DNA from: Larimichthys crocea
Taxonomy: Eukaryota; Chordata; Actinopteri; Sciaenidae
Direction: 5' to 3'
DNA length: 64,000 nucleotides
NCBI RefSeq assembly: GCF_000972845.2
Contig: NW_020853564.1
Location: 1-64,000, forward strand
The position numbers were made by a program, and so were the translations under genes. The notes beneath the pieces are model-generated. The model ran no database searches, was not told the origin of the DNA, and was given only the letters and a program-made list of their open reading frames with translations. Shown here piece by piece: positions 12,381 to 23,372 of the stretch; within the stretch, counting starts at the first letter, position 1; each line of letters opens with the position of its first letter.

Positions 12381-12841
12381 AAGGGGGGCATTGTTCGGAC
12401 GCACTGTACGCAGCGAAAGAGTGACGGAGCACCTGGCATGCTAAAGAAAAAGATGTTGTGAAGCTGTATAATAATACTACAAAGATTTTTTGAAGTTTAC
12501 TTTTTACGCCCCTTGAGTTGAGTCAATTTATGATTTGTTTATTTTGTTTTCTCACGGCATGACGGAGCACAGTGATGTGAAAATAAATGCCCGTGTATAA
12601 AGGGAGTGTCTTGTGTACGTGATTTTGACCGAAGGGAGTAACATTCAGTACACTTAAAAAGTGCCATTTCAAATAGCAAAATGTGTGTAAAGCAGAAAAT
12701 GTGTTTTAAGTTTTGAAGATTTGAGATGAGGTTTTGCTCCCTGTGTGTCAGTTAAAATATTTGTGCTATCCATGTCATTTCAGTGTGTTAGCAACTGGAC
12801 AGTAATAAAGACTGTCTACATCAGGCGAACTCATCAGTCAT
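12381..12841 (+). repeat. BEL/Pao 3' LTR with polypurine tract
   Basis: A purine run AAGGGGGGCA (12381-12390) lies just before TGTTCGGACGCAC at 12392, as a polypurine tract before an LTR start. A TATAAAGG-like box and AATAAATGCC lie inside. Two right ends are possible: GTAACA at 12643 (252 bp, ends TGTT/AACA), or GAACTCATCA near 12837, which would include a second AATAAAG at about 12804. No 5' LTR is present in this block. Confidence 0.55.
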
Positions 12842-13219
12842 TATTTTAGTTAAAAAAAGAAAAGAAAAAAGAAACTGCTGTATACATGCAGTAAAATATA
12901 AAAACCTAATCAGATAGCATCAGTTAATCAGATAAAACACTGATGGATAGATCATTATTTTTTGACACATTTTTTGTATTTGAAATCGAAAGATCTGTGT
13001 GAAAGATGTGATTTTATTTTTTTTTAATACTACTATTAATATATTGTAGGAGGCCTTGCTGCCATTGTGGGTTATCAGCACAGAATACACGACATCACAC
13101 AATGATGTTTTCTTATTACTTCTGCAGACACACAATTCCCCACAGACAATAAAGGTTCTTTGTAAGGCTGCCTGACGTCCATCATGTGTAAGTAAGTTTA
13201 CCATGGTCCACTGTGTAGA
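12842..13219. other. unassigned AT-rich sequence
   Basis: No feature recognised. The stretch contains a purine-rich run (about 12850-12875) and short poly-T tracts. Confidence 0.35.
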
Positions 13220-13224
13220 AGGAG

Positions 13225-13530
13225 ACAAAGATTGACTTGACTTGACTAGATGACTTAATACGGGGCCTGCACAACAGTCTTTGCAGAGATAGTGCACAGA
13301 GGCACTGCCTCTGGATATCGAGTTGCATAGTCCACCCGAACTAACATAAAGCATTATCCACGTGCGCTCAGAGAAATGGCCCGATGAGGTCCATACCAAT
13401 ACGCTCAAATGGGACCTCAACGAGGGGTAATGGCCGCAAAGGCACATTGGGATAGCTGGTTGGTTAACCAACTGGCATTCAGGGCAAGACGCAAGTTGAA
13501 ATTTCTGTCTTGCTTTAAATGCTATACAGT
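13225..13530 (-). pseudogene. Gypsy integrase fragment
   Basis: The reverse complement reads in broken frames as Gypsy integrase. A CPECQLVNQPA zinc-finger end is followed by a PLRPLPLVEVPFE-like linker, the start of the catalytic core (a GPFSE segment) and an EAVPL.TISAK-like stretch. Several frameshifts separate the parts. It belongs to a different Gypsy lineage from the element at 757-7267 and is an isolated piece about 300 bp long. The second copy of the block (20705-21000) carries the same fragment. Confidence 0.65.
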
Positions 13531-13785
13531 AGGGGTGCAACAATACACACAATTTATGGTTCGGTTTGGTTCGATACTTTAGTGTCATGGTTCGATAACT
13601 TGTAGCTTATTGAAATTACCAACATTTGTTTCAACTCAAAAGTACAGTTTTTAAATAAAATTTCAGGGTCATACTTAATATGAAAACCAAAGTAGTTCCA
13701 AACGCCAGATCTGAAGAATGGTGGAGGATCTTCGATTTCAGCGAGCAGCACGCGTCAATTTACACAGACCACCACCTCCAAGGCA

Positions 13786-13850
13786 AATGTACTTTGTGAG
13801 TTTGGGCTATACAAATAAAATTTGATTTAATTTGACTTGATTTGTCTCTA
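13786..13850 (+). repeat. L2-type LINE 3' tail
   Basis: GGCAAATGTACTTTGTGAGTT and the following GGGCTATACAAATAAAATTTGATT match the end of the LINE at 31015-31075. It is a very short 5'-truncated insertion ending in a TTGATT-type tail. Confidence 0.7.
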
Positions 13851-13857
13851 AGATACT

Positions 13858-13910
13858 GCATCCCCTCCCTCAGCCACTGAGTCCAGCTCAGTGGCTGAGG
13901 GAGGGGATGC
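13858..13910. repeat. perfect 24-bp hairpin
   Basis: Arms 13858-13881 and 13887-13910 are exact reverse complements, separated by the 5-base loop TCCAG. The arm is GCATCCCCTCCCTCAGCCAC followed by TGAG. The second block copy at about 21294-21342 has the same structure with small deletions in both arms. Confidence 0.9.
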
Positions 13911-14604
13911 TGAGGAGACTTCCAATGGAGAAGAATCAGTCTTTGTGCTAGAAAAGTAACACATTTTGTCACGTTGAGTTTAACTCCAATGAGATTATTG
14001 TTATTCTCTCCTGCTACACCAACAGTGTTCCAAAAATTGACTTCCAATAGGTGGACAGCTTAGGACAATGCTAAAATGAGTGAGCTAGAGAAACAGGTGA
14101 TACTCTGCATCTGTCACAGGTCTGTCACATGGCCAAAGTCACTCAGTTGTTCAAAGGTAGGAAATATATTATCTATAAAGAGAGCCTTCATGTTGACCAC
14201 GCCACCCTGCATTCATTGGCGCAATCAGCTGTTCGATTGGCGCATTAATCTATGGCCACCACTAGTCTTTGCATAATTACAGGAGCGTCTCTTCTCTTGT
14301 GTTCGCGCCTCTCTCTCGCTTATCTGCATGTAAACAACAAACTAACCCTTAAAAAAGTTACAAAAAACGGTTCGGACGTCTCAGGGCTGCCAGGCCTGTG
14401 TGTCAGACCTGCAGATACAAGCGATGGTTTATTTTTAATTAACAGTTTATTTGGAGGGGAGGGCTCGTTGTTATTGTGCGCACATAGAGCTGCAGGAAGC
14501 CCTTTGTTATGCAGGTATTTACTGTAGTGCACGCTTTAGGCCAGGTAAACCATACAAACCTCATTAGCATCTCACTGTTTGCACTTGATGGGCTTTTTGG
14601 TCTC
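13911..14604. other. unassigned sequence up to the first gap
   Basis: No gene recognised. The part up to 14211 is shared with 21343-21643. From 14212 on, the sequence is unique in the window and runs into the N gap. It contains short open frames without recognisable domains. Confidence 0.4.
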
Positions 14605-14614
14605 NNNNNNNNNN
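14605..14614. other. assembly gap (10 N)
   Basis: Ten N bases, probably a gap of unknown size. The gap lies between the two copies of the 6-kb block. Confidence 0.98.
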
Positions 14615-14654
14615 CCAAAGCTAGTGTTTTTTTGATTTTTTTTTTTTTTATGGT

Positions 14655-15977
14655 TTATCCGTTGTCCACTTTGGTTCCTCCATACCTTCAGTCATCCATA
14701 AAGTCATTGAACAACAACCATCATGCTTTTTATCCCCAATTTCATCCAGAGAAGAGATCCCCGGAGATCAGAGATCTTGTTCCCTGCCAGAGGAATGAGA
14801 GGTTGCGACAAACTCTGGGTTTAACGAACCCACCACCAAATCCATATCCAACAAAGAAGTTGGACTGCCATTTTGGTTTGCTGCTGCTAGCCATTTTACC
14901 AGGTGGTTGGTTGAAGGGTGTGTGTTTTTTGTTTGTTTTTGTATTTGTTTGTTCACTGCAGGGTTGTGTTTTTATTTTAATGAATTCCCAGATATCTGGG
15001 GTGGCCAATTTTGTAACGGGTCAACTACAAAGAATGCCGGGGTGCCAGTAGAACAAGTCTGACCAAAAAAAATAAATAAATAAATTTAAAACAAGAACAA
15101 AACTTTCAATAAGCAAGTCAAACCCACACAAACATCAGAAGAAAAAGAAACAGGACCAGGCAGCTTCGCACAAAAAAAACAAAAAATAAAAAAATCATCA
15201 AGCAATCCAACACCACACACCTTGCAAGGTTGATTTTTTCAGAGCATGTGAATATTTTTGTCAATTGCCCTGAGTTAAGTCGAGTAAGTAACAACAAAAA
15301 AACAATTTTCAGGAGTTCAGTTCCAGTCCAGTCCTGGTTTGGGAACATTGTTCCAGGTTTTCCCCAACCACCCACGGTCAGTTCAGACATGCGCCAAAAC
15401 ACAAAACAAAAAAATCGCTTTGGGTTTTACACACGGACCCACACAAAATAAAGAGAAAAAAACTCAACATAACCCAGCGTCTTCGTTCGCGGTACCAAAA
15501 ACCACACATGGAAACAACCAACAAAAACAAATGTACAAGGGTACTCAACGTACCGACGTTAAGAAAAGCTGTCAGTCAGTCAGTTCAGTCGGTCCGGTAG
15601 TATCCCCCGGCATCGGCACCTCCGACGCTTGACACCGTGATCCAAGGCAATATATACCAATCCACTCCACGGGACGAACATGCCTTCCAGAAACGCATAT
15701 CTTAAAACGTGGCCTTAAACACACGCTTACCCACACCATGCACGTTCAGTTCCCGACCCTCGGGACTCTCCTCTTCCTACCTCACCCCCTGGTGACTTGC
15801 ACCTATTTCCTAAAATACTCTTCCGGAAAAGGCTGGATTGAAACTGCCGCGGGATGGGGTGTGGTTTTTCTTCATTGGAGTAGGCGCTGACTGTGGGTGG
15901 ATGACGGAGGAACGCCCATGGATGGAGGTGTGTTGGAAATGTGTTGGAGCAATGTGTTTCAGCCTTGCAGCGCTACA
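14655..15977 (-). mobile_element. inverted partial Gypsy element (LTR plus gag start)
   Basis: The reverse complement gives a complete LTR (15977 down to 15012, about 966 bp, TGTAG to TTACA), then the untranslated leader, then a gag start codon at 14894. The gag text can be followed with frameshifts to about 14655, close to the gap. It matches the first 240 bp of gag in the element at 757-7267 but carries separate one-base indels. It is a second member of the same family on the opposite strand. The rest of the element is missing at the gap. Confidence 0.75.
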
Positions 15978-16522
15978 ACCTCATGGGCATTTTGTGTAAT
16001 ATTTGGAACAGGATAATGGAAAAAAAAAAAAATCAAATCGCCAAACATCCTTGAGAATACATTTTTACAATCCAATATTTAAATTTACAGTATTTACATT
16101 TAACATATAAATAGGCTACATATCAACCTCATGTGCATTTGATTAACGGCAGGATAATATGAAAACAAAAGTCAGATATTGCTAAAATCTTACATTGTAC
16201 AGTGTACATTTACAAACCATTTACAACACTTTAGCCCGTCTCATTCGTTTGGCAAAGCCCACGCAGGGTTTTTTTTGTTCTTCCCACACCCGTGTTGAGG
16301 CTGAGCCAGGAATCACCTCTGCACAGACGTATTGTCTTTACTCAGCCGGACCTCTCCCTGTTGCTGGGTTCGGACACACTTACATCCTGTACCTCCCTGT
16401 AATCCAAGTACCTTTACGGTCATCACCTAAGCCTTCCAGGCTGCAGAGCAATGGGTTCTTGACAGGCACATATCAGTTTACACTTTACGCAGCTCGTGTG
16501 TGCTGGCTCTGACTGAGATGTC

Positions 16523-18609
16523 TTACAAAACCCTTTCCTTACACTCAATGTGATGGAGTCGATGCGTAGCTTCTTAAAAAACGGTGAGAGGTAGGTTGTC
16601 CCAGCCATACATGGGGACGAAGACATTCCCACCTATCACCACAAGCTCTGGGCGAATCACACTCCACTACGGAGGCTGGCGCACAAAACATTCTCCAATT
16701 ATCGCCAGCAGTCCACCTTTGACTGCCTATATTTGCGTTGAACAGGCCAAACATCTGAATCAGGAGCCAAACTAGTATGCCCGGCTAACATGATGAGAGG
16801 GTTTGCTTTGATGCTTGCTCGTATAACTTCCAGAGAAGGTCTACTGAACCAGGCCCTTATTTTTATTTGAACTGTGCACGTTGTCTGCATATAGATGCAC
16901 GGGCCTCCTTTACCCATAATTGTCCAAGAAATGTCAAGAGACTGATCACACAGTTGGCCCTTGCTGACTACACGTTGCCTCGTCATACGGAGAAAGAATC
17001 ACCATCTGTGGAAGTCCTTCTGTTACGACACCGAAGACTGCACCACTTACGGGTGTCTTGAAGAAGCTGGGTCCTGCTGCATGGGTCCATGAGTGATAAT
17101 GTAGCGCTGCGCGAAGTCAAAGCGATGATGTAGTGAACCTGTATAAGAAGGGAAAGTGCACATTGTTTACTCTGTTTTTGTCAACACATTATGCTTCCTG
17201 TAAATCAACGGCCGTGAGGGCATAATATTACTGTGTTGTGTACTTTTATAACATCTCTATTTAAGTCAGTGCTCTGTAAGTTGACTTCTACTATTCAACC
17301 ATGTCCATGCTTTCACAAGGAATGACTAATTTATAAACTGATAACTACTATAAGGGAAAGTAAAAGATTACCTCAAAAATCATGTGATGCATGTGGTGCA
17401 GTGTTCCACAGCGCGCCACATCAGCTGGTGTGCCATTCTCAGCTAAAAACTTGGCGGACACTCCTGGACCTTGCAGTTGTAGTATGAGCGTTCTGTTGTG
17501 GCCTGCAGCAGATGTTCCTCAGCTTTTGCAAGTGCTGCCGTTTTCTCCCCAAGTCTTGTTTTGAAACCCTCATCAATAAAGCACTGTTCTTCTGACAAGT
17601 CCAGCATAGGTCTAAACATTGGTTTCATTGGCAATACATTTGGTACGTACTGCTGCCAGAGACGATATGATGTGCGTTCACTCGCAGCTCGATGACCCAC
17701 TGGCTTCACAGAGTCACTATACAGTTTTGTATAGTATATCTACTGATGAGGAGGTAGCAGCGTTTAGGTCATCCCTTTTGTATCCTGAATTCTGCCAGGA
17801 AGCAGAACAGCATTTTTCTTCTGCATAATTATGGATAAATGTCACAACTCTTTCAATGTCATTTGCTTCCATGCATGCTTCGGCACTTTCCCCTTGTTTC
17901 CATGGCGTCCTCGGGGTTACGCCATTTTGTAAGTAGTGCTTGAGCCAGTGCAGCCAGCGATCCTCTAATACGCCCAGTATGTACATGAAAGTGTCACGCA
18001 GATTTTCTGTCCTTCTAAAAACTCAAACGATAACGTTTCCGGGTTGCCTGTGATGCCTTTTTTGAATTGACTGTTTCTTGCCCACGGTGTAAATGGCTTC
18101 TGATTGAGCTAAAACTATAAGATCCAGTGCAGTGTTGTCCAATTCTAATGTCTCACTCGAAGTGACACCAATTCCTCCTCCTTGAAAGATGAACTACACT
18201 GTTTCCCATTGAAATACTTGCGGGTGCAGGAGAATCCCTTTTGTAGTTTGACGTCTGGACTTCCAGCATTAGAGGCGAAGTCTTCATGTTGGATTTGCCT
18301 CTTCAGATCACCTATTTTCATCTTCACCTTATTCACTACGATACATTGGTACAATTACTACGCAGCATCACGACAGGCTAACAACTAGTTAAATTCAGTT
18401 TAGCTTACTGCTAGTACAGTGGTTAATATTAAACTTACCTCAATTCCATCAGATTCATCCAAGACCGAGTCATGGTCATCCTCACTTCATTGTACAAAAT
18501 AATCTATTATGAAAGCGGTTATGTCGCAGTTTGAGGCAATTTCTCCTAAATTGATGCATGCAGTCTGTTTAAACACTCGGCTACCTTCTGTTCCTTCGGC
18601 GGCCGGCAT
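16523..18609 (-). pseudogene. second, broken copy of the three-exon transposase-like gene
   Basis: Exon equivalents lie at about 18609-18440, 18320-17390 and 17150-16523 on the - strand. The start codon and the first part of exon 2 (to about 18145) keep frame. After that, one-base indels break the frame every 50-150 bp, so the YADNC and FLLDEA regions appear only as shifted pieces. The changes are mostly single-base losses and the splice sites are still recognisable. I suspect sequence error in a duplicate copy at least as much as real pseudogenisation. Confidence 0.65.
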
Positions 18610-19307
18610 GTCAGATGGAAAAACTCGACTGTAACCAAACCAAGACTTTGAGAAAAATAACAAGCATAAAAATAGAAAAGAATAGACTGGTTAGCATGAA
18701 AAAAGTTCGTCTGTCGAAACAAAGCATTGTTTCCGATGTGTACGCGATAACACAAATCAATCCACAACAGAAGTGGCACCCGGCTAAAGTCGCAAACTTT
18801 TCTTCTGCCTCCTCTTAAACTAATGTATCGTAGCAGGCGCATTGATTTCAAGGTCTGTATGCACGTTCTATTGATAGAAAAGAAGTCTTAAACCAAATTA
18901 CACCAAAATCACCAGTTGTTTATGCACATAAAGTAATCCCAAAGACGATAAAAAAGCAACGCAAAGGAATCAAACTTCCGGAATATTCTAGTGAAAACAA
19001 GAGGCGTAAGGTAATAAATAAATCACAAATTATGCTATTATCATGTTAGAATTTAATTTTAAACATTAAATCGAAACCTCAGAACATAATCTGTCATTTA
19101 CTGCAATAAACCATATGGCATGATATTGACATTTTCCCGATATGCCGACTTTGACGTCATTATTTCATAATTAGATGCAGCGACTTTAGCCGTGTTCTCA
19201 TGGGCGGGGTCATATGATTAACCAAAAATGTTCTTTTACACATCTCCTACGCGCTTATTCCAATACGTACATGCATATGGGGGTAACGGCGAGCCCGTCG
19301 TTACAAT

Positions 19308-20300
19308 GGAAAAAGGAATACCTGTTGAACCTGCAACAGAGACAAAAATGGCACAGATACACAGAAATGCAAAGATCATGATGTGGTGATTGTGCGAGAC
19401 GATGCTGTTCCAAGAAATTAATGGAAGCGCTAAGGTCACTCAGTGTACCTGACGACGATGATGTGTGGGAGCTACACGATGATCAGTGACCAGCACTAGT
19501 GAACAGGGAAACGACTCACAAACCAGTCTTCCTAGAGATGCCATTCACAAGAAGTTACCTGCTTGAAGCTAGTAGTATGTATACTGCCTGCTCATAGTTC
19601 CTGTTATATTTCATAATCATGTGAATTCTAGTTTTGTTAAGTTCATTAGAGACACCAGTGATTGGGTGGGAGTGTAGCTGCCGTTAGAGACAGTTACAAG
19701 TTTAAGTAAATTTTTTGTACTTTTGGGTTAACAATTGAATAGTCTGCTTTGGGAATATCATATTTTTGTTGTTGGTAATGTATTTTGTATTTGTACATTG
19801 TATGTGTCAGTGGTGGAACTAATGTTGTTGTGTTGTAGAAGGGGGGCATTGTTCGGACGCACTGTACGCAGCGAAAGAGTGACGGAGCACTGGCATGCTA
19901 AAGAAAAAGATGTTGTGAAGCTGTATAATAATACTACAAAGATTTTTTGAAGTTTACTTTTTACGCCCTTGAGTTGGTCAATTTATGATTTGTTTATTTT
20001 GTTTTCTCACGGCATGACGGAGCACAGTGATGTGAAAATAAATGCCCGTGATAAAGGGAGTGTCTTGTGTCGTGATTTTGACGAAGGGAGTAACATTCAG
20101 TACACTTAAAAAGTGCCATTTCAAATAGCAAAATGTGTGTAAAGCAGAAAATGTGTTTTAAGTTTTGAAGATTTGAGATGAGGTTTTGCTCCCTGTGTGT
20201 CAGTTAAAATATTTGTGCTATCCATGTCATTTCAGTGTGTTAGCAACTGGGACGTAATAAAGACGTCTACATCAGGCGAACTCATCAGTCATTATTTTAG
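19308..20300 (+). repeat. second copy of the BEL/Pao tail and LTR
   Basis: The integrase C-terminal text at about 19308-19575 is now heavily shifted. It is followed by the same polypurine tract and by the LTR starting TGTTCGGACGCAC at 19850. The LTR can be read to GTAACA at 20095, or to the GAACTCATCA end near 20287. Confidence 0.65.
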
Positions 20301-20704
20301 TTAAAAAAAGAAAAGAAAAAAGAAACTGCTGTATACATGCAGTAAAATATAAAAACCTAATCAGATAGCATCAGTTAATCAGATAAAACACTGATGGATA
20401 GATCATTATTTTTTGACACATTTTTTGTATTTGAAATCGAAAGATCTGTGTGAAAGATGTGATTTTATTTTTTTTTAATACTACTATTAATATATTGTAG
20501 GAGGCCTTGCGGCCATTGTGGGTTATCAGCACAGAATACACGACATCACACAATGATGTTTTCTTATTACTTCTGCAGACACACAATTCCCCACAGACAA
20601 TAAAGGTTTCTTGTAAGGCTGCCTGACGTCCATCATGTGTAAGTAAGTTTACCATGGTCCATGTGTAGAAGGAGACAAAGATTGACTTGACTTGACTAGA
20701 TGAC

Positions 20705-21000
20705 TTAATACGGGGCCTGCACAACAGTCTTTGCAGAGATAGTGCACAGAGGCACTGCCTCTGGATCGAGTTGCATAGTCCCCCGAACAACATAAAGCAT
20801 TATCCACGTGCGCTCAGAGAAATGGCCCGATGAGGTCCATACCAATACGCCAAATGGGACCTCAACGAGGGGTAATGGCGCAAAGGCACATTGGGATAGC
20901 TGGTTGGTTAACCAACTGGCATTCAGGGCAAGACGCAAGTTGAAATTTCTGTCTGCTTTAAATGCTATACAGTAGGGGTGCAACAATACACACAATTTAT
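20705..21000 (-). pseudogene. second copy of the Gypsy integrase fragment
   Basis: On the reverse strand this is the duplicate of 13225-13530, with a few different indels. Here APLPLVEVPF and PEAVPLCTISAKTVVQAP fall in readable frames, which supports the Gypsy integrase call for both copies. Confidence 0.65.
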
Positions 21001-21730
21001 GGTTCGGTTTGGTTCGATACTTTAGTGTCATGGTTCGATAACTGTAGCTTATTGAAATTACCACATTGTTTCAACTCAAAAGTACAGTTTTTAAATAAAA
21101 TTCAGGGTATACTTAATATGAAAACCAAAGTAGTTCCAAACGCACAGATCTGAAGAATGGTGGAGGATCTTCGATTTCAGCGAGCAGCCACGCTTCAATT
21201 TACACAGACCACCACCTCCAAGCAAATGTACTTTGTGAGTTTGGGCTATACAAATAAAATTTGATTTAATTTGATTTGATTTGTCTCAAGATACTGCATC
21301 CCCTCCCAGCCACGGAGTCCAGCTCAGTGGCTGAGGAGGGATGCTGAGGAGACTTCCAATGGAGAAGAATCAGTCTTTGTGCTAGAAAAGTAACACATTT
21401 TGTCACGTTGAGTTTACTCCAATGAGATTATTGTTATTCCTCCTGCTACACACACAACAGTGTTCCAAAAATTGACTTCCAATAGGTGGACAGCTTAGGA
21501 CAATGCTAAAATGAGTGAGCTAGAGAAACAGGTGATACTCTGCATCTGTCACAGGTCTGTCACATGGCCAAAGTCACCAGTGTTCAAAGGTAGGAAATAT
21601 ATTATCTATAAAGAGAGCCTTCATGTTGACCACGCCACCCTGCATCCAAATGCCATAAGAGTCATCCATTATGGACAGAGAGAAGAGGTGGCTGGGGTGA
21701 ACAGGAGTTTTCCCTGATAAAAGACCATAC

Positions 21731-22719
21731 TGGGGCCTCATGTACGAATACTTGCGTGGATTTCCTCCTAAAACTTGCCGTACGCCAGAACCCGGAAACT
21801 GTCGTACGCACAAATATATCAGAGGTATCAAATGTGCGTACGCATGGATCCAAGCAGTTTCTTTGTACATCCCAATCAACGTGGAATGAGCGCACGTGCA
21901 ACCCTCCCTGTCCACGCCCCATTTACATATGCAAATCTATTTAAATAGGCCCTGGACCTGAGATTCACCTCTTTGTCCGATCAGATAACGCGATGAACAA
22001 AGGAAAGAAAATAGAACGAATAGAAGCCACCCATCGCGCACCGTGCCAGCCTCCAGCCTGTTCCCAACCATGCTGTTAGTCATAATGAATGAGTTGTGCG
22101 TTGAACCAGGCCACCTTGCCGCGATGTTAGTTAGCTGCATTCGCGCATCACACATGATTTGAACATTGATGGAATTAAAATGTTTCCTACTTAGATAAAC
22201 AGCTCCCGCTGGAATTCCCCTGTTGCCACAGCTGTGGCCGCAGCTCTGCGCACAACTCCAGTAACACTGGCCTTGGTAACCGAAATCGGCTTATGACCCA
22301 ATTATCATGGTTTGCAAGTAAATCCTTGCGTTCCTTAAATCGCTCACGTTTGCAAGGTCCTCTAACAACGCTAACGCTGCCATTGTTAATACATTTTCTT
22401 CTTCATCACATTACTCATGCTTTATATCCACCATATAATTGCAAACACGTGGGTGTGTTAATTGTTCATAAGTGTGTCTCTGATGTGCACATCACCCTGA
22501 TGACTACTTGTTTTCACATTATTAACAGTTTCTCAGCTTCACCTCTAAGTGTCGCCAAAGGAACAATAGTTGTAGAAACATGAGTACGACAGCTATGAAA
22601 TTGGCGTGGGGCACGCACATTTCTACGATTGTTTCACGTTTGATACATTTGAACGTGAGCGTGGGAAAGGACGTACACCACTTTTTTGTGCGTACGCAAG
22701 CTTTGTACATGAGGCCCCA
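21731..22719 (-). mobile_element. Harbinger (PIF) element, internally deleted
   Basis: The ends are inverted repeats: TGGGGCCTCATGTAC at 21731-21745 and GTACATGAGGCCCCA at 22705-22719. Flanks are TAC on the left and TAT on the right, close to the 3-bp target duplications usual for this superfamily. Both ends also carry GTGCGTACGCA-type subterminal motifs. Inside is a - strand transposase fragment at 21990-22155. At 989 bp it is far shorter than an autonomous element. Confidence 0.8.
21990..22155 (-). pseudogene. Harbinger transposase (HARBI1-like) fragment
   Basis: About 55 residues read CDARMQLTNIAARWPGSTHN and then SF with GNRLEAGTVRDGWLL. The RWPGSTHDS-type motif surrounds the second catalytic Asp of HARBI1-like nucleases; here the Asp position is Asn in STHNSF. 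The rest of the nuclease is absent, so it cannot act. A related piece lies at 49345-49590. Confidence 0.7.
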
Positions 22720-22814
22720 TATTTTCAGAGACTGCATTACAATGGGATTGTTCCTAACATACTGTAATGATAGAGGCATTGGCGAAAACAAAAGGGCAGT
22801 CAAAGATGTTAGAT

Positions 22815-23340
22815 AGCATGAGTCGTGTTCCATTTGTACCCAAATTGGGTTTTCTGCCTGCTTGTCAGAATGGGACCAAAAGGAGAGAGCATGAAGATTA
22901 CACGGCCAGTAATAAAGTTGGAAAGTACCATTCCCCCACCCGGCTTTGACCTCTGCAAATATGCTTTCCTAATTCTAGGTCTCTTCTTATTCCAAATAAA
23001 AAAGTATTTTATCAATCGATGTAAAGAAGGATTTTCGTATTAGTATAGGAATAGTTTGGAATAGAAACAAAAATTTTGGAAGAATATTCATTTTTACTGC
23101 ATTGATTCTACCTGCCAAAGTGATAGGGAGATGGGATCACCTCCCAAGGTCACAAACAGAACACTCAAATAGTGGTTTAAAATTTGCATTGAACAAGCTG
23201 TTAATATCTTGTGTTACTACCACTCCCAAGTATTTCACTAAATTTGTTATTTTAAAAGGAAAATTTGAGTATGAAAGGCTTTGGGCAGTTTTGTTGATTG
23301 GGAACAGTTTGCTCTTTGACAAGTTCAACTTATAACCTGA
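22815..23340 (-). pseudogene. L1 ORF2 C-terminal part
   Basis: Two overlapping frames give LNLSKSKLFPINK, YLGVVVTQDI and then FIWNKKRPRIRK. These are typical of the region after the RT palm in fish L1 elements. It continues directly from the RT piece at 25003 once the Tc1 insertion is removed. Confidence 0.75.
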
Positions 23341-23372
23341 GACCTCACCATACTTCTTCAGAGCAGAATTTA

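Larger units (their letters stand above)
15650..21643 (+). repeat. second copy of the 6-kb block 8155-14211 (direct, error-rich)
   Basis: From about 15650 the sequence follows 8155-14211 in the same order and orientation: LTR piece, three-exon gene, BEL/Pao tail and LTR, Gypsy integrase piece, hairpin. Divergence is mostly scattered one- and two-base deletions, dense in 15650-19800 and sparse after about 20100. The copies part at 14211/21643 within CCACCCTGCAT. The pattern fits unpolished sequence or a second haplotype better than an old duplication. Confidence 0.85.
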
